Translations under genes and position numbers: made by a program
The notes under the pieces: generated by a model
What the model was told of the DNA's origin: nothing
Seen by the model: only the letters and a program-made list of their open reading frames with translations
The model's database searches: none
NCBI GenBank assembly: GCA_902635965.1
Contig: CACPQA010000011.1
Span: 1-59,241 of the forward strand
Direction: 5' to 3'
Source of the DNA: an uncultured Bacteroidota bacterium
Lineage (GTDB): Bacteria > Bacteroidota > Bacteroidia > Flavobacteriales > Flavobacteriaceae
DNA: 59,241 bases
In this document: one piece after another, positions 1 through 7,934 of the stretch
Position numbering within the stretch: the first letter of the stretch is position 1
Layout: each line of letters opens with the position of its first letter

Positions 1-2238
1 GATTTTTCAGTAGTAAACAAAAACCAAATATTATTTTGGGAATGGATGAGTAATTATTACCAATGCTCAATGGGTGCGATTTTAAAAGCATCAATACCTA
101 GTAGTTTTTTACTTTCAAGCGAAACTTTATTGGAAAAAAAATTAAATAAAAAAATAGACTATAAAAATCTCTCCGATGAAGAGATTTTAGTTCTTGATGC
201 ACTTGATCTTAAAAAAATTAAAATTGACGAAGTGAGGTTAATACTGAACAAAAAAAATATTTTTTCGACTGTAAATAATCTTCTTGACAAAGGCTACGTA
301 AATTCTATCGAGTCAGTAAAAGAAAAATATAAACCGAAGCTTTTAAAATATTATAAACTACATAATAGATACACTAAATCAAAAAATGAAAATAATTTTA
401 GGTTAGAGTTTAAAAATTCACCAAGAAAAACTAAAATCATTGAATACATTTTAGAAAACAATTCTGGAGGTGAATGGATTGAGTACAGTGTGTTAAAAAA
501 GAATTGTAGATTAAATAGTTCAACATTGAAAGCAATGTTAGACCTTAACATTCTATTGGAAAAAACAGTCAGCGAAGACAGATATAAAGTTAATTTCAGT
601 GAGACTTTTGACCTGTCAAAGTTATCAAAGCCACAACTTTTGGCTAAAGAAAAAATCTTTAATGCGTGGAAGCAGAATTCAATTGTTTTATTTGAAGGAG
701 TTACCTCATCTGGTAAAACGGAAGTTTATTCTCACCTAATAGATAAATTTTTAAAAAAGGGATTTCAAATTTTATTTATGATGCCTGAGATATCTTTAAC
801 TATTCAAATGGTTAGTAGATTAAAGAAGATCTTTGGAAAATATTTATCAGTCTACCATTCAAAATTTTCAAATGAAGAAAGGTTTGAGGTATGGAATAAT
901 GTTCTTAACAATAAGGAAAAGGCCAGAATGATTGTTGGTGCTCGATCTTCTATTTTTTTACCTTTTCAAAATCTAAAATTAATTGTTGTTGATGAGGAAC
1001 ATGATTCTTCATTTAAGCAGGAAAACCCTGCACCAAGATATAATGCTAGAGACTCAGCAATTAAATTATCACAAATACATAATGCAAAATTAATTTTAGG
1101 TTCTGCAACACCGTCTTTAGAATCGAAATTTAATGCTTTAAATAACAAATATGGTTATGTAAAACTCAAAGAGAAGTACCAAATTACAGATCCGTTAGAT
1201 ATTAAATGTATTGATATGAAAATTTATTATAAAGCAGGTAAAATGAAAGGATTGCTAACACCAGAACTTTATAACGCGATTCAAAAGAAATTATCACTAG
1301 AACAACAAATCATATTATTCCAAAATAGAAGGGGATATGCTCCAATTACTGAATGTGTCACTTGTGGACACATTCCCAAATGTAAAAACTGTGATGTCTC
1401 GCTAACTTTTCATCAATATAATAATTCTTTGAAATGTCATTACTGTGGATTTAATGAAAAAAACCAAAAAAAATGTTTAAAGTGTGGTAGTATAAAAATT
1501 GATATGAAAGGTTACGGAACTCAACAAATTGAAGAGCAAATTAAATCATTTTTCCCTAAAGCTAATGTTGATAGAATGGATCTGGATACAACACGCGGTA
1601 AATATTCAGTAGACAAAATTTTAGAAAAATTTGAAAACAATCTAATTGATATTTTAATAGGAACCCAGATGATAACCAAAGGATTGGACTTTAAAAATGT
1701 TGGATTGGTTGGAGTTATAAATGCGGATAATATTTTATTTTTTCCGAACTTTAGGGCAAATGAGAAAGCTTTTCAAACTTTAACTCAAGTAGCTGGAAGA
1801 GCCGGAAGGTCTTCAATTAAAGGGTCAGTTATAATACAAACATTTTCATCTGATAACAATATTTTTGAGTTGATAAAAAAACAAGACCATGACGCTTTTT
1901 ATAAAAATGAAATTGCAGAAAGAAATCAATTTAATTATCCCCCCTTTTACCGACTCATTAAAATTATTTTGAAATCAAAAGATTTAGAAACACTTTTAGT
2001 GGCTAGCAATTGGCTCTTTCAGTCTTTAAGTAATGGATTCATCTATCCAATTTATGGCCCGTTCGATCCCCATATTACTAGAATAAAAAATCAACACATA
2101 AAACATGTATTAATTAAGCATCCAAATACAATAGTTAGAAAAAAAATCAAGAAACACCTAATGAAATCAATATTATCTTTTGAATCTATATCAAAATTTA
2201 GGAATATAAAATGCAGTATAGATATTGATCCAAATTAA
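1..2238 (+). CDS. priA: Primosomal protein N' (PriA helicase), 5' end missing
   Basis: PriA is a 3'-5' superfamily-2 helicase that reloads the replication machinery at stalled forks. The frame is open from base 1, so the gene begins outside the window; the ATG at 46 is internal, because the residues before it and the YQCSMGAILKASIP stretch after it both read like the PriA N-terminal region. Visible motifs are Walker A (GVTSSGKTE, near 697-723), the DEEH box (near 990), and a zinc-binding block with paired cysteines (CVTCG, CKNC, CHYC, CLKCG, near 1357-1485). Helicase motifs GTQMITKGLDF and QVAGRAGR follow. The visible part is 745 residues against a usual length of about 800. It lies just upstream of the ribosomal operon. 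Confidence 0.96.
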   Translation, partial: DFSVVNKNQILFWEWMSNYYQCSMGAILKASIPSSFLLSSETLLEKKLNKKIDYKNLSDEEILVLDALDLKKIKIDEVRLILNKKNIFSTVNNLLDKGYVNSIESVKEKYKPKLLKYYKLHNRYTKSKNENNFRLEFKNSPRKTKIIEYILENNSGGEWIEYSVLKKNCRLNSSTLKAMLDLNILLEKTVSEDRYKVNFSETFDLSKLSKPQLLAKEKIFNAWKQNSIVLFEGVTSSGKTEVYSHLIDKFLKKGFQILFMMPEISLTIQMVSRLKKIFGKYLSVYHSKFSNEERFEVWNNVLNNKEKARMIVGARSSIFLPFQNLKLIVVDEEHDSSFKQENPAPRYNARDSAIKLSQIHNAKLILGSATPSLESKFNALNNKYGYVKLKEKYQITDPLDIKCIDMKIYYKAGKMKGLLTPELYNAIQKKLSLEQQIILFQNRRGYAPITECVTCGHIPKCKNCDVSLTFHQYNNSLKCHYCGFNEKNQKKCLKCGSIKIDMKGYGTQQIEEQIKSFFPKANVDRMDLDTTRGKYSVDKILEKFENNLIDILIGTQMITKGLDFKNVGLVGVINADNILFFPNFRANEKAFQTLTQVAGRAGRSSIKGSVIIQTFSSDNNIFELIKKQDHDAFYKNEIAERNQFNYPPFYRLIKIILKSKDLETLLVASNWLFQSLSNGFIYPIYGPFDPHITRIKNQHIKHVLIKHPNTIVRKKIKKHLMKSILSFESISKFRNIKCSIDIDPN

Positions 2239-2272
2239 ATTTCAACTATTTTGGTATTAAAGAGTTATTATT

Positions 2273-2303
2273 TTGTCTAATCCTCCAAATTAGTTTATTT
2301 TTG
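2273..2303 (+). promoter_or_regulatory. Bacteroidetes-type promoter of rpsF operon
   Basis: A TTG at 2273-2275 and TATTTTTG at 2296-2303 match the Bacteroidetes TTG / TAnnTTTG pattern, with a 20-bp spacer. The -7 element ends 18 bp before the rpsF start codon. It is the cleanest promoter in the window. Confidence 0.65.
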
Positions 2304-2321
2304 CAATCCAAAAGTTAATTT

Positions 2322-2666
2322 ATGAATCATTATGAAACTGTTTTCATTCTCAATCCCGTTTTATCTGAAGATCAGATAAAGGAAGCAGTAAATAAATTTG
2401 AGTTATTCCTTAATGACAAAAAAGCGAAGTTTATTAATAAAGAAAATTGGGGCTTGAAAAAACTTGCTTATCCTATTCAAAACAAAAAAAGTGGATTTTA
2501 TCATTTATTTGAATTCACCGTTGATCCTAGCGCTATTGATTTACTTGAAATTGAATTTAGAAGAGATGAAAGAGTTATGCGTTATCTCACCGTCAAGCTT
2601 GATAAATTTGCTATTGAATGGGCCAAAAAACGGGTCAAAAAGTTAAAGTCTAAATCAAAATCATAA
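2322..2666 (+). CDS. rpsF: 30S ribosomal protein S6
   Basis: S6 binds 16S rRNA together with S18 in the platform of the small subunit. The protein is 114 residues, normal for S6. It opens with [18 protein letters not shown], and the conserved middle ([25 protein letters not shown]) and [18 protein letters not shown] region are present. It is the first gene of rpsF-rpsR-rplI; rpsR begins one base after the stop. A TAnnTTTG promoter lies just upstream. Confidence 0.97.
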   Translation: MNHYETVFILNPVLSEDQIKEAVNKFELFLNDKKAKFINKENWGLKKLAYPIQNKKSGFYHLFEFTVDPSAIDLLEIEFRRDERVMRYLTVKLDKFAIEWAKKRVKKLKSKSKS

Positions 2667-2667
2667 T

Positions 2668-2964
2668 ATGTCAACTATAGAAGAACAAAGTAAAGGCCGT
2701 AAAGAGGGTGAAATTAGATATTTGACCCCTTTAAATATTACCACCACATCAAAAAAAAAATATTGTAGATTTAAAAGATCTGGGATAAAATATATTGACT
2801 ATAAAGATCCTGACTTTTTAATTAACTTTGTTAATGAGCAGGGAAAATTATTGCCAAGACGCCTAACTGGAACTTCCTTGAAATATCAAAGAAAAGTTTC
2901 TAAAGCAATTAAAAGAGCCAGGCACATAGCTATAATGCCTTATGTTGGCGACATGTTAAAGTGA
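2668..2964 (+). CDS. rpsR: 30S ribosomal protein S18
   Basis: S18 is the S6 partner in the 30S platform. The protein is 98 residues. The core with [20 protein letters not shown], then [17 protein letters not shown] and the basic tail [13 protein letters not shown] is typical. The N-terminus is about 20 residues longer than in E. coli, which is common in Bacteroidetes. It sits one base after rpsF and five bases before the chosen rplI start, so the three are almost certainly one transcript. Confidence 0.97.
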   Translation: MSTIEEQSKGRKEGEIRYLTPLNITTTSKKKYCRFKRSGIKYIDYKDPDFLINFVNEQGKLLPRRLTGTSLKYQRKVSKAIKRARHIAIMPYVGDMLK

Positions 2965-2969
2965 TTTTT

Positions 2970-3437
2970 ATGGAATTAATATTAAAACAGGATATAGAGA
3001 ATTTAGGGTTTAAGGACGAGATAGTCATTGTGAAAAATGGTTATGGTAGAAATTTTTTAATACCAACTGGTAAAGCTGTTTTAGCGACTGAATCTGCTAA
3101 GAAAATTCTTGCTGAAAATATAAAACAACAAACAAAAAAAAATCAAAAATTAGTTAAGGAAGCACAAAAATTAGCTGATGCTATTTTAAAAACTAATTTA
3201 AAAATACCTGCTAAAGTTGGCGAAGGTGATAGGCTTTTTGGGTCAATTAATTCTAAAAACTTATCTGATGCTTTCTCAAAAGAAGGAAACCAATTAGACA
3301 AAAAATACATCATAATTCCCGGTAGGAATATCAAAAGGTTAGGGACTTATGAAGCAACTCTTAGGCTACACAGAGAAGTTATTATTAAATATCCTTTTGA
3401 AGTTATAGCTGAAACAAATAAAAAACCAGCTAAGTAG
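2970..3437 (+). CDS. rplI: 50S ribosomal protein L9
   Basis: L9 binds 23S rRNA near the L1 stalk and helps keep reading frame. The start is placed at the ATG at 2970 (MELILKQDIENLG), because L9 proteins begin with this motif; an in-frame GTG at 2961 lies inside the end of rpsR and would only add three residues. The signature GYGRNFLIPTGKAV follows, then a long lysine-rich connecting helix and the C-terminal domain (GDRLFGSINSKNLSDAF). The length is 155 residues, close to the family norm. It is the last gene of the ribosomal operon. Confidence 0.96.
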   Translation: MELILKQDIENLGFKDEIVIVKNGYGRNFLIPTGKAVLATESAKKILAENIKQQTKKNQKLVKEAQKLADAILKTNLKIPAKVGEGDRLFGSINSKNLSDAFSKEGNQLDKKYIIIPGRNIKRLGTYEATLRLHREVIIKYPFEVIAETNKKPAK

Positions 3438-3454
3438 TCGATTATTTTTTCATG

Positions 3455-3477
3455 AACAATTATTTCAATTAATTGTT
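3455..3477. other. Short inverted repeat between rplI and hisS
   Basis: AACAATTA (3455-3462) and TAATTGTT (3470-3477) form an 8-bp perfect stem with a 7-base loop, 18 bp after the rplI stop. The stem is AT-rich and no T-run follows on the plus strand, so it is a weak terminator candidate at best. Confidence 0.3.
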
Positions 3478-3512
3478 ATAAGCATACTAAAATTTGCATA
3501 TTTGTATGTTGT

Positions 3513-4901
3513 ATGAAACCATCAATTCCAAAAGGGACTAGAGATTTTATTCCTTACGAAGTCGGTTTGAGAAATTTTGTTAAGGAAAAAATTAAATTTA
3601 ATTTCGAATTATTTGGATTCGAACCTATTGAGACACCGTCTTTTGAAAAGCTTGAGACCATTACAGGTAAATATGGAAACGATGGAGAACAATTAATTTT
3701 CAAAATCCTATCAAATGGTGAGAAATTATCAAAGGCTGATTTAAACTCGTATGAAAGAAAAAATTACTCTAAGTTTGCCAGTTCAATATCAGAAAAAGCT
3801 CTACGATATGATTTAACAGTACCTTTCTCTCGATATGTTGTTCAACATCAAAATGAACTAACCTTCCCTTTTAAAAGATATCAATTACAAACAGTTTGGA
3901 GAGCAGACAGGCCCCAATATGGTAGATTTCAAGAATTTCTTCAATGTGACGCGGATATAGTTGGAGGTAATTCTTTGTGGCAAGAAATTGAACTATGTAT
4001 GCTTTATGATAGAATAATCCATGACATAGGACTAAAAGGTGTTTTATTGAGAATTAATAATAGAAAAATCTTATACGGGTTTTCCGAACTTCTTGGTTTT
4101 GAAAGCAGATTTGTTGAATTTACAACAATTCTAGACAAATTAGACAAAATAAAATTCGAAGGAGTTAAAAAAGAATTGATCAAACAAAACTTTTCTGAAA
4201 ATAAAGTTCAAATATTAGAAGAATTTATTTTGGATGAGGGATCAAATAAAAGTAAGTTAGAAAGGATTAAAGAAGTTTTTGAAGGGTCTAAAATAAGTTC
4301 AGAGGGTATAAACGAACTATTATTTATTATTGACAATATTGAACTCATTAGTGGTCTTGAGTCAATAGATTTAAAATTTGATCTATCATTAGCAAGAGGT
4401 CTAGGTTACTACACAGGATCAATATTTGAATTAGTAATACCAAATTTTCCAGAAATAGGTTCTATTGGTGGTGGAGGTAGATATGATAATTTAACTGAAA
4501 GTTTTGGTAAAAAAAATCTTAGTGGTGTTGGTATCTCTGTTGGATTTGAGAGACTTTATATGGTAATGCAGAAATTCAAATTACTTCCAGAAGATTTGAA
4601 TAATAAGGTAAATGTTTTAATTGCAAATTTTGGAAAGAATACAGCTTTAACCTGCAATTCAATTTTAAAAAAACTAAGAGCTAATGGTATTAAATCTGAA
4701 TTTTATCCACAAGATTCTAAACTAAAAAAGCAATTATCTTATGCAAATACTAAAAAGATTGAATATGTTATTCTGCTAGGTGATGAAGAACTTAAAAATG
4801 AAGAGTTTATTTTAAAAACAATGAGAGAGGGAACACAAACAAATTTTAAAATTTCTCAACTTGAGTCTATAATAATTCCAAAATTGGGGAAAATTAATTG
4901 A
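3513..4901 (+). CDS. hisS: Histidyl-tRNA synthetase
   Basis: This enzyme charges tRNA-His and is a class II synthetase. The 462-residue protein opens with KPSIPKGTRDFIPYE. It has class II motifs LRYDLTVPFSRYV and the motif 2 region QLQTVWRADRPQYGRFQEF, the histidine-specific LARGLGYYTGSIFEL, and glycine-rich GGGGRYDNL. A C-terminal anticodon-binding domain starts near residue 370 (VNVLIANFGKN). The length is slightly above the bacterial average (about 420-430), consistent with Bacteroidetes forms. The last 8 bases overlap the end of convergent trxB. Confidence 0.97.
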   Translation: MKPSIPKGTRDFIPYEVGLRNFVKEKIKFNFELFGFEPIETPSFEKLETITGKYGNDGEQLIFKILSNGEKLSKADLNSYERKNYSKFASSISEKALRYDLTVPFSRYVVQHQNELTFPFKRYQLQTVWRADRPQYGRFQEFLQCDADIVGGNSLWQEIELCMLYDRIIHDIGLKGVLLRINNRKILYGFSELLGFESRFVEFTTILDKLDKIKFEGVKKELIKQNFSENKVQILEEFILDEGSNKSKLERIKEVFEGSKISSEGINELLFIIDNIELISGLESIDLKFDLSLARGLGYYTGSIFELVIPNFPEIGSIGGGGRYDNLTESFGKKNLSGVGISVGFERLYMVMQKFKLLPEDLNNKVNVLIANFGKNTALTCNSILKKLRANGIKSEFYPQDSKLKKQLSYANTKKIEYVILLGDEELKNEEFILKTMREGTQTNFKISQLESIIIPKLGKIN

Positions 4902-5835
4902 GAGTTCCAATATATCTTTCCGCATCAAGAGCAGCCATACAACCAGTTCCTGCTGCAGTTACAGCCTGCCTATATTCTTTATCCTGAACATCACCTGAGG
5001 CGAATACCCCAGGCTTATTTGTTTTTGTTGATTTACCTTTTGTCAATATATAACCTAAATCGTCCATTTCAACCTGACCTCGAAAAATTTCTGTATTAGG
5101 TTTATGTCCTATCGCTATAAAAAGTCCAGACAAATAAATTTTACTTTTTAATTGCGTTTTGTTATTTATAACCTCAATCCCCTCAACGACCTTTTCTCCT
5201 AATACTTCAGAAATTTCAGTTTCATAAAGAATTTCAATATTATTGGTTTTATTTACTCTGTGTTGCATAGCTTTAGATGCTCTCATTTTGTTTCTCCTTA
5301 CAATCATCGTCACTTTAGAACAAATTTTTGCTAAATAAGTAGCTTCTTCGGCTGCTGTATCACCACCTCCCACAATTGCAACTTCCTGATTTTTAAAGAA
5401 AAAACCGTCGCAAACTGCACAAGCAGATACACCGCCACCTATTAGTCTTTGTTCACTGGGTAAACCGAGGTATTTAGCGCTGGCTCCAGTAGAAATAATA
5501 ATTGTTTTTGCCTGTATGGTTTTATCTTTATCAATTGTTACAGTATGCATTTTTCCTTTTTCGGAATTTAATTTTACTTGGGTTATATGTCCTATTCTTA
5601 CGTCAGTTCCAAACCTTTCAGCTTGTTTTTGTAATTCCTTCATCATGATTGGTCCCTCAATCCCATCAGGGTATCCTGGGAAATTGTCTACATCTGTTGT
5701 AGTGGTAAGTTGTCCACCAGGTTCCATACCTGTGTAAACTACAGGATTTAAATCTGCTCTAGCAGCGTAGATTGCAGCGGTATATCCAGCGGGCCCACTT
5801 CCAATGATTAAGCATTCAACATTTTCCATTCGCAT
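4894..5835 (-). CDS. trxB: Thioredoxin-disulfide reductase
   Basis: TrxB is an FAD enzyme that passes electrons from NADPH to thioredoxin in the cytoplasm. Motifs in order: FAD-binding GSGPAGYTAAIYAAR near the N-terminus, catalytic CAVCDG pair, NADPH-binding GGGDTAAEEA, and the C-terminal FAD motif ending in ASGDVQDKEYRQAVTAAGTG. The start is taken at the ATG at 5835 (MRMENVECLIIG), with an equally likely ATG at 5829; either gives about 311-313 residues, the normal length. The open frame runs to 6081, but that extension has no homology pattern and would overlap the divergent transporter gene. A TAGGTTTG -7 element lies 15 bases upstream. Confidence 0.96.
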   Translation of the reverse strand: MRMENVECLIIGSGPAGYTAAIYAARADLNPVVYTGMEPGGQLTTTTDVDNFPGYPDGIEGPIMMKELQKQAERFGTDVRIGHITQVKLNSEKGKMHTVTIDKDKTIQAKTIIISTGASAKYLGLPSEQRLIGGGVSACAVCDGFFFKNQEVAIVGGGDTAAEEATYLAKICSKVTMIVRRNKMRASKAMQHRVNKTNNIEILYETEISEVLGEKVVEGIEVINNKTQLKSKIYLSGLFIAIGHKPNTEIFRGQVEMDDLGYILTKGKSTKTNKPGVFASGDVQDKEYRQAVTAAGTGCMAALDAERYIGTLN

Positions 5836-5849
5836 CAAATATTTATTTC

Positions 5850-5857
5850 CAAACCTA
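5850..5857 (-). promoter_or_regulatory. Putative -7 element for trxB
   Basis: Read on the minus strand this is TAGGTTTG, matching TAnnTTTG, about 15 bp before the trxB start codon. No clear TTG was found at the -33 spacing. Its position supports the shorter trxB start. Confidence 0.5.
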
Positions 5858-5998
5858 AAAAAAATAATTTTTATTAGCGAAATTTCATCACTGATTTTAA
5901 ACCTATTTATTAACTTAATTGAGGACTTTGTTAATATCAAATTCCTAGTTGTAATAAAAAAACTACCAAATACAAAGTCTATTTGTAACTTGTAAAAT

Positions 5999-7240
5999 AT
6001 GTTAAATAAAATTTTTAATTTTCCAAATAAATATTCTTTTTTAGATGATTTATTAGCGGGTATCACAGTAGGTATAGTCACAATTCCTCAAGCTATCGCT
6101 TTTGCAATTTTAGCTGGAATACCACCCGTCTACGGTCTTTATGGTTCATTTATTCCTTTATTGATATATGGATTTTTATCGAGTTCCAATTATTTAAATG
6201 TAGGACCTGTTGCAATAATATCAATTTTTAGTTTTAATGTTCTTTCTCAAAATGTAAAGCCTTTCACCACAGATTATATAAACGATCTTGTGATTCTTGG
6301 AATTATGGTAGGTTTAATTCAATTACTTTTTGGATTTTTTGGACTTGGAAAGTTTTTAAGATACATACCAAAATCCATAATATCAGGTTTTATTCAAGCA
6401 GCAGCTATTTTTATTATTGCATCTCAACTTTCAACTGCATTTGGTATGGAATTTCCTGTTGATGGATTAAAAAAAATACCCTATTTGTTTACTCATCTAA
6501 ACGAATTAAAATTTTATAACACAGCTTTGTTTTTAATTTCAATTACTTTTCTTTTTCTCTTCGCAATTTTTTTTCCAAGATTTCCAACTTCTATTTCTTT
6601 AGTTATAATAACTGGAATTTTATCCTACGAATTCGAATTTGAAAAATATGGATTACTCTTAATTGGTAACGTTCCAAGAGGATTACCTGAATTAATTTTC
6701 CCAACTGTCAAGTTAGATGCAATAAAGTACCTACCAGGGGCACTTGGAATTGCTGTCATTGCTACAATTGGTAGCTCCATAATGGCCTTAAAACTAGAAC
6801 CTAATCAGCCAAAGAAAATTAAGTTAAATCAAGAGTATATTTCCTTAGGTTTGGCCAAATTTATAAGCTCTTTTTTTGGATCGATGCCCTCAGCAGGGAG
6901 TTTTAACAGAACAATTCTGGCATACAAAATTGGCGGAAAAACACAAATTACTAGTATTGTGTCATCCATCATAATTTTGTTTACAATTTTATTTTTAACA
7001 CCAGTTATTTATTATTTACCCCAGTCCGTGATATCTGCAATCATAATATATTCTGTATATTTTCTTTTTGATCTTGAATTGATATTCAAGTTATGGAAGG
7101 AGGATAAAATTGAATTATCATATGTCTTTATAACAATGTTATTTACTTTGCTCTTCGGTTTAGTAGAGGGTATTTTTTTAGGAATTCTAATAAAGTATTT
7201 AGGAGATTTTTTTTTAAAAAAAAATCTTAATTTGTTCTAA
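5999..7240 (+). CDS. SulP-family anion transporter, no STAS domain
   Basis: SulP (SLC26-like) carriers move sulfate, bicarbonate or other anions across the inner membrane. The 413-residue protein begins with the family signature (DLLAGITVGIVTIPQAIAFA, then GIPPVYGLYGSFIP). It has hydrophobic membrane segments throughout and the conserved NVGPVA and SFFGSMPSAGSFNRT motifs. Typical family members have 500-570 residues because of a cytoplasmic STAS domain; here the protein ends right after the membrane core (FLGILIKYLGDFFLKK). The gene is divergent from trxB and its last 14 bases overlap the convergent lipoprotein gene. Substrate cannot be read from sequence. Confidence 0.9.
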   Translation: MLNKIFNFPNKYSFLDDLLAGITVGIVTIPQAIAFAILAGIPPVYGLYGSFIPLLIYGFLSSSNYLNVGPVAIISIFSFNVLSQNVKPFTTDYINDLVILGIMVGLIQLLFGFFGLGKFLRYIPKSIISGFIQAAAIFIIASQLSTAFGMEFPVDGLKKIPYLFTHLNELKFYNTALFLISITFLFLFAIFFPRFPTSISLVIITGILSYEFEFEKYGLLLIGNVPRGLPELIFPTVKLDAIKYLPGALGIAVIATIGSSIMALKLEPNQPKKIKLNQEYISLGLAKFISSFFGSMPSAGSFNRTILAYKIGGKTQITSIVSSIIILFTILFLTPVIYYLPQSVISAIIIYSVYFLFDLELIFKLWKEDKIELSYVFITMLFTLLFGLVEGIFLGILIKYLGDFFLKKNLNLF

Positions 7241-7934
7241 AAGAATATACTCCTGAATCACTTTCGTTTCCTTGAGCATCTTTTGCAATTACCTTCCAAT
7301 AATACACAAAACCTTGTTCAACCTCAGCATCTAGGGTTGTTGTCTCACTTTCATGATCAATAATTTTAATTAAGGTTGTGCCGTCTACTTTATCAAGATA
7401 TATCTCATATGAAGATAAATCATTATCAACGTCGCTACAACTCCACTGCAAGGGTATTAAATTATTAATAGGTGTAACAGTAGAACCAGAAATAGGGAAG
7501 GTGAGTTCTGGAGGAAATGGGGCGTAATTATCAATTGCTGGACCAGAAAGATAAAACTTCCATATTTCACTTTCAGATGGGGATGTACCTTTCGGACCGT
7601 ATGCTCTTACTTTCCATGAATAAGGTTCTCCGTGGTTTAGCGTTGCTGTTACCTCAGTATTTTCTGATGAGAATTGTTGAAGCTCATCAGTCGAAAGATT
7701 TGTAACAAATAATCTGTATGAATTTGTATCTCTAGTTAATGACCATCTGAAAGTCACTGAGCTTTGGGTGTCATTAATTACAAATGTATCTAGACAGGGT
7801 GTATTGTTTTCTGGAAAAACAAGATTTGGAATCCCAGGTCTTCCTGTATTTTCAACATCATCTTTTGAACAACAAAGGAACAATAACAAAAATAAAATTT
7901 GTAATAAATGTCTAATTTTTAAAATTCTCATCAT
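7227..7934 (-). CDS. Lipoprotein with fibronectin-III-like domains
   Basis: A 235-residue secreted lipoprotein. The N-terminus has a hydrophobic stretch ending in LFLCCSKDD, a signal-peptidase-II lipobox with the lipidated Cys at about residue 21. Two FN3-like beta domains follow, with repeated phrases [18 protein letters not shown] / [11 protein letters not shown] and [21 protein letters not shown] / [13 protein letters not shown]. Its ATG overlaps the TGA of the giant gene as ATGA, so the two should be translationally coupled and made in a fixed ratio. It may anchor or present the giant protein at the outer membrane; that role is inference. Confidence 0.85.
   Translation of the reverse strand: MMRILKIRHLLQILFLLLFLCCSKDDVENTGRPGIPNLVFPENNTPCLDTFVINDTQSSVTFRWSLTRDTNSYRLFVTNLSTDELQQFSSENTEVTATLNHGEPYSWKVRAYGPKGTSPSESEIWKFYLSGPAIDNYAPFPPELTFPISGSTVTPINNLIPLQWSCSDVDNDLSSYEIYLDKVDGTTLIKIIDHESETTTLDAEVEQGFVYYWKVIAKDAQGNESDSGVYSFRTN

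Noticed and set aside
2961-2969. GTG start of rplI at 2961
   Set aside because: It overlaps the rpsR stop and L9 proteins start with the MELILKQD motif at 2970.
5836-6081. N-terminal extension of trxB to 6081
   Set aside because: It overlaps the divergent transporter start, has no thioredoxin-reductase pattern, and a -7 element lies inside it. The ATG at 5835 or 5829 gives the normal length.
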